The notes beneath the pieces were generated by a model. The model worked only from the letters and a program-made list of their open reading frames with translations, was not told the origin of the DNA and made no database searches. A program made the translations under genes and the position numbers. DNA of 8,243 nt. Source: Phycisphaeraceae bacterium. GTDB taxonomy: Bacteria > Planctomycetota > Phycisphaerae > Phycisphaerales > Phycisphaeraceae. Positions 5,378 to 8,243 of the stretch are shown one piece after another. The first letter of the stretch is position 1; each line of letters opens with the position of its first letter. The stretch covers positions 1 through 8,243 of the forward strand of contig SKPT01000301.1 in the NCBI GenBank assembly GCA_007119405.1. Reading direction: 5' to 3'.

Positions 5378-5767
5378 GTGAGCGCGACGCCGATTCTGAT
5401 CATCAGCCCGGACCCGGCGGTGGCGGCGTTCCTCGGGGCGCACCTGCCGGCGGGCGAGTTTGCCGTCGAGGCGGTGCGGCCGGGGGCGGACGCGACGGCC
5501 CGGGCCTGCCGCGAGCCGCTGGCGGTGGCGATCGTGGACCGGATCGAGCAGCGGGCGGACGCGGCGCAACTGGAGATCTCGCTGCTGAAGCAGACCCAGC
5601 CGCAGGTGCGGGTGATCGCCATCAGCCGCGACTCCTCGCATCGCGACGCGCGGATCGTCGAGCAGGGGCTTTTCTACTACTGGACGGGCCGGCCGCGCCC
5701 GGCGCTGGTGGATCTCGTGCAAGCCGCCGCCGGGCGGGCGGCCAACGCAAAGGAGGTGCCGCCATGA
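5378..5767 (+). CDS. Stand-alone degenerate receiver-like protein
   Basis: The 129-residue soluble protein has the length and strand/helix rhythm of a response-regulator receiver domain without an output domain. Strand 1 is ILIIS (6-10). The predicted strand 3, VAIVD (50-54), ends in D54, the usual phospho-acceptor position. Strand 4 VIAIS (79-83) supplies S83, and strand 5 is GLFYY (97-101). The acidic pair is incomplete (S10, P11, D12), and the invariant lysine before the final proline is absent (TGRP, 103-106). It may therefore be a pseudo-receiver that works by binding rather than phosphotransfer. GTG is used as start, with AAGGA 9 nt upstream. It is the first gene after the candidate sigma-54 promoter and precedes the porin-like gene. 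It may modulate the neighbouring kinase-regulator pair (inference). Its 3' end carries a strong ribosome-binding site for the next start codon. Confidence 0.75.
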   Translation: MSATPILIISPDPAVAAFLGAHLPAGEFAVEAVRPGADATARACREPLAVAIVDRIEQRADAAQLEISLLKQTQPQVRVIAISRDSSHRDARIVEQGLFYYWTGRPRPALVDLVQAAAGRAANAKEVPP

Positions 5768-5772
5768 CGTGA
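5749..5772 (+). promoter_or_regulatory. Strong Shine-Dalgarno with two-codon ORF (ATG ACG TGA)
   Basis: AAAGGAGGT (5749-5757) is a near-perfect anti-16S match, 6 nt before ATG at 5764. That ATG overlaps the stop of the preceding gene (ATGA) but is followed by one codon and TGA (5770-5772). It is in the same frame as the porin gene downstream. It may be a remnant of an older coupled start, a minigene that holds ribosomes, or a leader for the next gene. Confidence 0.5.
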
Positions 5773-5795
5773 GCTCGCCCCCGGTTCACCGCCCG

Positions 5796-5813
5796 GGCCG
5801 GCGTGCGCCGGCC
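5796..5813 (+). other. Intercistronic hairpin before the porin gene
   Basis: GGCCGGC (5796-5802) pairs with GCCGGCC (5807-5813) around a GTGC loop. No T run follows, so it is more likely an mRNA-stabilising or processing hairpin than a terminator. It lies 37 bp before the porin start. Confidence 0.4.
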
Positions 5814-5850
5814 GGCTTCGAAAATAAGCAGGACACGAAAGGAATCAACG

Positions 5851-7257
5851 ATGATGGACAAGGCAAAGGTTTCAAGAAGGGCCGGCTTTCTGGCCGGCGG
5901 ACTCGCCGCGGCCATGCTGGCGGCGCCGGGTTTTGGCCAGGACAACGATGTCGAGCAGTTGCGCGCCGAGCTGGAGCTGCTTCAGCTTCGCCTCGAGGGC
6001 GTCGAGCAGCAGCAGGCCGAGGCACCGGAAAACGGGGCGGCGGTGTTCGATACCTCCGCGTTCAAGCCCGGATGGGAGCGCGTGCGCTACGACGGTTGGA
6101 TGGAGCATGGCCGGCTCGAGGAGATGAGCGTGCTCATCGGGCGCGGCGGGCCCATTGATCTTTACATGGGTGTGCAGACGGCCGGTCGCTTGCAGTACCT
6201 GCAACAGAGCGACGTGGTCACCGCGGCTGGACAGAGCCTGCCCGGGGCGCTGGAGCCCGGGTTCCAGACGGCCTGGGGCAGCATCGACTTCCTGGCGGAC
6301 CTGTACGACGGGGCGCTGGAGGTGTACTTCGACCTGTACCTGTCCAGCCCGACGAGCGCGGACAAGCTCCAGGGCCACGAGGGCTACATGATCGTCCGCT
6401 CGATTCCCGGCACCGAGGGCACGCTGCTGGGCCAGCTCATGGACGTGATCGACGTCAAGGCCGGGCAGTTCGAGATCGACTTCGGCGACTATCGCTATCG
6501 GCGTACGGACAACGCCCGCTCGCAGCGCAACCCGCTGGTGGGCAACCACGTGATGGACCCGAAGACGACCGAGATCGGCATGGAGGCGTTCAACGCCTAC
6601 GAGAGCCCGGTCAACTGGCTGGTGGGCTTTGGCAGCGGCGATGAGACGGGCGGGTTCGACCCGGGCCGGGGCATCAGCGTCCACGGCAAGCTGTGGGCGA
6701 ACCTGGGCGATCTGCGCCTGGCCGGCTCGACGTATCACGTGCATCACGCCGACGACAACGCCAGCTCGAATCACTTCCGCACCAGCCGCGGCGGCGGGGT
6801 CTACCAGGGCATCTTCACCGGCAACGCGCCGGGGCAGGTGTTCGTGGGCACGGGCACGAGTGTGCTGGCGTTCCAGGGCGACGTGACCTGGATCAGTGGC
6901 GACGTGGAGCTGTACGGCAACGTCGGCTGGGTGCGCGACCGCTCCAGCGCCGGCGGCCGGGAAGAGTGGTACTACTACGGCGTCGAGGGCGTGTACTACA
7001 TCCAGCCGCGCCTCCACGCTGCCGCCCGCTACAGCGGCGCCGCGGCCCAGCGCCTGGCGGGCAGCTCCAGCAGCGGGCACGTGCACCGCGTCCAGGTCGG
7101 CGGCGGATACTGGATCTTTTCCACCGTCCTGGCCAAGGTCGAGTACGTCTACCAGGCCTACGACGGCTTCAGCGCCGGTGAGACGGTGGGCGGAATCCAG
7201 GCCTGGCAGGACCCGTCGTTCAACGGTGTGATCGCCGAAATCTCCTTCGGCTTCTAA
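5851..7257 (+). CDS. Coiled-coil outer-membrane porin-like protein
   Basis: The 468-residue protein begins with a signal peptide: basic KAKVSRR, a hydrophobic stretch to about residue 25, and likely cleavage near GFGQ-DND (28-33). A short coiled coil (about 33-57, DVEQLRAELELLQLRLEGVE) follows, as in trimeric porins of the OprP/OprO style. The rest is beta-rich with aromatic girdles. It includes a KAGQFEIDFGDYRYRR strand-turn segment followed by NPLVGN and a TTEIG strand, and ends in EISFGF with terminal Phe, the outer-membrane insertion signal. It should form a passive channel in the outer membrane; the substrate is unknown. ATG at 5851 is preferred because AAAGGA lies 7 nt upstream. The frame also opens at GTG 5803, but that start falls inside a hairpin and would bury the signal peptide. 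The SRRAGFL stretch resembles a Tat motif but is off by one residue, so Sec export is more likely. Its position after the sigma-54 promoter suggests induced expression. Confidence 0.85.
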   Translation: MMDKAKVSRRAGFLAGGLAAAMLAAPGFGQDNDVEQLRAELELLQLRLEGVEQQQAEAPENGAAVFDTSAFKPGWERVRYDGWMEHGRLEEMSVLIGRGGPIDLYMGVQTAGRLQYLQQSDVVTAAGQSLPGALEPGFQTAWGSIDFLADLYDGALEVYFDLYLSSPTSADKLQGHEGYMIVRSIPGTEGTLLGQLMDVIDVKAGQFEIDFGDYRYRRTDNARSQRNPLVGNHVMDPKTTEIGMEAFNAYESPVNWLVGFGSGDETGGFDPGRGISVHGKLWANLGDLRLAGSTYHVHHADDNASSNHFRTSRGGGVYQGIFTGNAPGQVFVGTGTSVLAFQGDVTWISGDVELYGNVGWVRDRSSAGGREEWYYYGVEGVYYIQPRLHAAARYSGAAAQRLAGSSSSGHVHRVQVGGGYWIFSTVLAKVEYVYQAYDGFSAGETVGGIQAWQDPSFNGVIAEISFGF

Positions 7258-7274
7258 CGCTTCTTCGTGGGATT

Positions 7275-7304
7275 CCCGTGGGCGGCCTAACCGTCGCCCG
7301 CGGG
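7275..7304 (+). other. Intergenic hairpin after the porin gene
   Basis: CCCGTGGGCG (7275-7284) pairs with CGCCCGCGGG (7295-7304) with one G-U pair and a 10-nt loop. It starts 18 bp after the porin stop. The following CTTGGTTC is only slightly T-rich, so it could terminate partially or protect the porin mRNA, lowering expression of the next gene relative to the porin. Confidence 0.5.
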
Positions 7305-7355
7305 CTTGGTTCAACGACAACACACGCTTCATTGCATCAGGAAAGGATGGCAACG

Positions 7356-8243
7356 ATGAAAAGGCTCACCACCATGCTCAGCGGCGCGGCGCTTGCGCTG
7401 GCCCCCATGACCCTCGCCGCGGCGGACGCACCGAGCGTGCGCTACCACAGCGCGAACGCCGACAGCAGCGTCCTCGTCGAGGGCACGAGCAACATCCACG
7501 ACTGGTCGGGCACGAGCGAGACGATCGTCGGCTTCGTCGATCTGCCCGGCCGCTGGGTCGACCGCGACGGCGAGCTGCGCCTCGATCACGCGCTCGTCGA
7601 CGACGACGCGACGCCGGCGATCTGGGTAAATATCCCGGTCAAAGAGCTCGAGGGCAACCGGCGCGGACTGGCGTCGAACATGCACGATGCGCTGGAGGCG
7701 GACGACCATCCTTACGTCACGTTCACGCTCCAGGAGCTGGCGGCGGCGAGCGACGCCGGCGACGCGGCGCGCTGGACGGCCAGGGGTGAGCTGACGGTCG
7801 CCGGAACCAGCCGCGACGTGGAGCTGGAGCTGCGGCTGAGCCGGCTCGCGGACGGGCGTGTGCGCCTGGACGTGCAGAAGGATCTGCTGATGACGGACTT
7901 CGGCATCGATCCGCCGCGGGCGATGATGGGCATGGCCCGGGCGGCCGACGAGGTGGAGGTCAAGATCACCTGGGTGCTGTCGCGGGCGGCGCCGCAGCCG
8001 ACGCTGCCGACGGACGCGTCCTCGGCGGCGCATCGGGCAGCGATGTCGGACGTGCTGGCCTCGTATGGCGCGGTGCGAACGGCGCTGTCGGCGGAGGACC
8101 TGGGCGCAGCGCAGGCGGCGCTGGGCGAGCTCAACGACAAGGTCGCGGCCCTGGCGGAGCTGGATGACGAGGCGTTGTCGGCCGAGGCGGCCGAGGCGTG
8201 GGCGCCGGTGGCGCAGCGGATGCAGCGGGCGGCGGCCGCGGCG
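7356..8243 (+). CDS. Secreted YceI-domain protein with C-terminal DUF3347-like region (3' end missing)
   Basis: The frame is open from ATG 7356 to the window end (296 codons, no stop). AAAGGA lies 8 nt before the ATG; another in-frame ATG at 7347 overlaps that site and is unlikely. Residues 1-23 are a signal peptide (MKRL, hydrophobic core, cleavage near AAA-DA). Residues about 27-206 form a YceI-like domain, seen in VEGTSNIHDWSGTSE (41-55), MHDALEADDHPYVTFTL (109-125), GELTVAGTSRDVELE (144-158) and LMTDFGIDPPRAMMG (178-192). This lipocalin-like fold binds isoprenoid or other hydrophobic ligands in the periplasm. After a Pro/Ala linker, residues about 231-296 (YGAVRTALSAEDLGAAQAAL and continuing helices) resemble DUF3347, a helical domain I associate with periplasmic metal-efflux adaptors. 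The fusion is the notable point. It follows the porin gene by 98 bp with a weak hairpin between them, so it probably belongs to the same transcription unit. Confidence 0.85.
   Translation, partial: MKRLTTMLSGAALALAPMTLAAADAPSVRYHSANADSSVLVEGTSNIHDWSGTSETIVGFVDLPGRWVDRDGELRLDHALVDDDATPAIWVNIPVKELEGNRRGLASNMHDALEADDHPYVTFTLQELAAASDAGDAARWTARGELTVAGTSRDVELELRLSRLADGRVRLDVQKDLLMTDFGIDPPRAMMGMARAADEVEVKITWVLSRAAPQPTLPTDASSAAHRAAMSDVLASYGAVRTALSAEDLGAAQAALGELNDKVAALAELDDEALSAEAAEAWAPVAQRMQRAAAAA

Noticed and set aside
5874..5894. A Tat signal (SRRAGFL) in the porin
   Set aside because: The Tat motif needs S-R-R-x-F-L; here an extra residue shifts Phe, and a barrel protein is expected to use Sec.
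7333..7337. TTGCA before the YceI gene as a second sigma-54 -12 element
   Set aside because: There is no GG 10 nt upstream of the GC, so the -24 half is missing.
5872..7353. A 493-codon minus-strand ORF opposite the porin gene
   Set aside because: The plus-strand product has a signal peptide, coiled coil and C-terminal Phe strand. The minus-strand product is a compositional artefact.
7329..8033. A 234-codon minus-strand ORF opposite the YceI gene
   Set aside because: The product is Arg-rich with no domain, while the opposite strand encodes a clear secreted YceI protein.

Overview
The window is very GC-rich, with strong G/C third-position bias, and encodes a Gram-negative-type envelope: two beta-barrel-like outer-membrane proteins, a periplasmic YceI-type protein and a NtrC-type sigma-54 activator. 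Together with the many palindromic intergenic repeats, this is most like a Planctomycetota bacterium, possibly Phycisphaerae-like. That assignment is inference from style, because no rRNA or marker gene is present.

Layout. (1) 3-740 (+) is the 3' part of a predicted outer-membrane barrel protein, closed by a strong intrinsic terminator at 768-801. (2) 741-1145 has no gene. It holds the terminator, a triple-hairpin palindromic element (A, 853-964), a long inverted-repeat element of the TGTAGGGTGGG type (D, 983-1074), framing direct and inverted repeats, and a hairpin over the next gene's stop codon. (3) 1146-2597 (-) is a sigma-54-dependent response regulator (receiver, AAA+ with GAFTGA, Fis-type helix-turn-helix). 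(4) 2598-3050 has no gene. It carries two more elements of the same family as A (B, 2728-2813; C, 2842-2933), bracketed by a mirrored pair of near-identical hairpins. (5) 3051-5015 (-) is a multi-pass membrane histidine kinase with a cysteine-rich PAS-like segment. Kinase and regulator share a strand and are very probably partners.

(6) 5016-5377 is a divergent regulatory region. It contains a well-formed candidate sigma-54 promoter (5305-5320, exact -24/-12 spacing) facing right, two near-identical copies and one diverged copy of an imperfect palindrome TGTCAC-N6-GCGACA upstream of it, and a candidate sigma-70-type extended -10 facing the kinase. (7) The rightward genes are a 129-residue degenerate receiver protein (5378-5767), a two-codon ORF with a near-perfect Shine-Dalgarno (5764-5772), a 468-residue coiled-coil porin-like protein (5851-7257), and a secreted YceI-domain protein with a C-terminal DUF3347-like region that runs off the window (7356-8243).

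Working model (inference): the membrane kinase senses an unidentified signal, phosphorylates the NtrC-type regulator, and the regulator binds the palindromes and fires the sigma-54 promoter. This would express a small receiver-like modulator, a porin and a periplasmic lipid-binding protein. The locus would then be a self-contained signal-responsive envelope-remodelling operon. The signal and the transported substrate cannot be read from the sequence.
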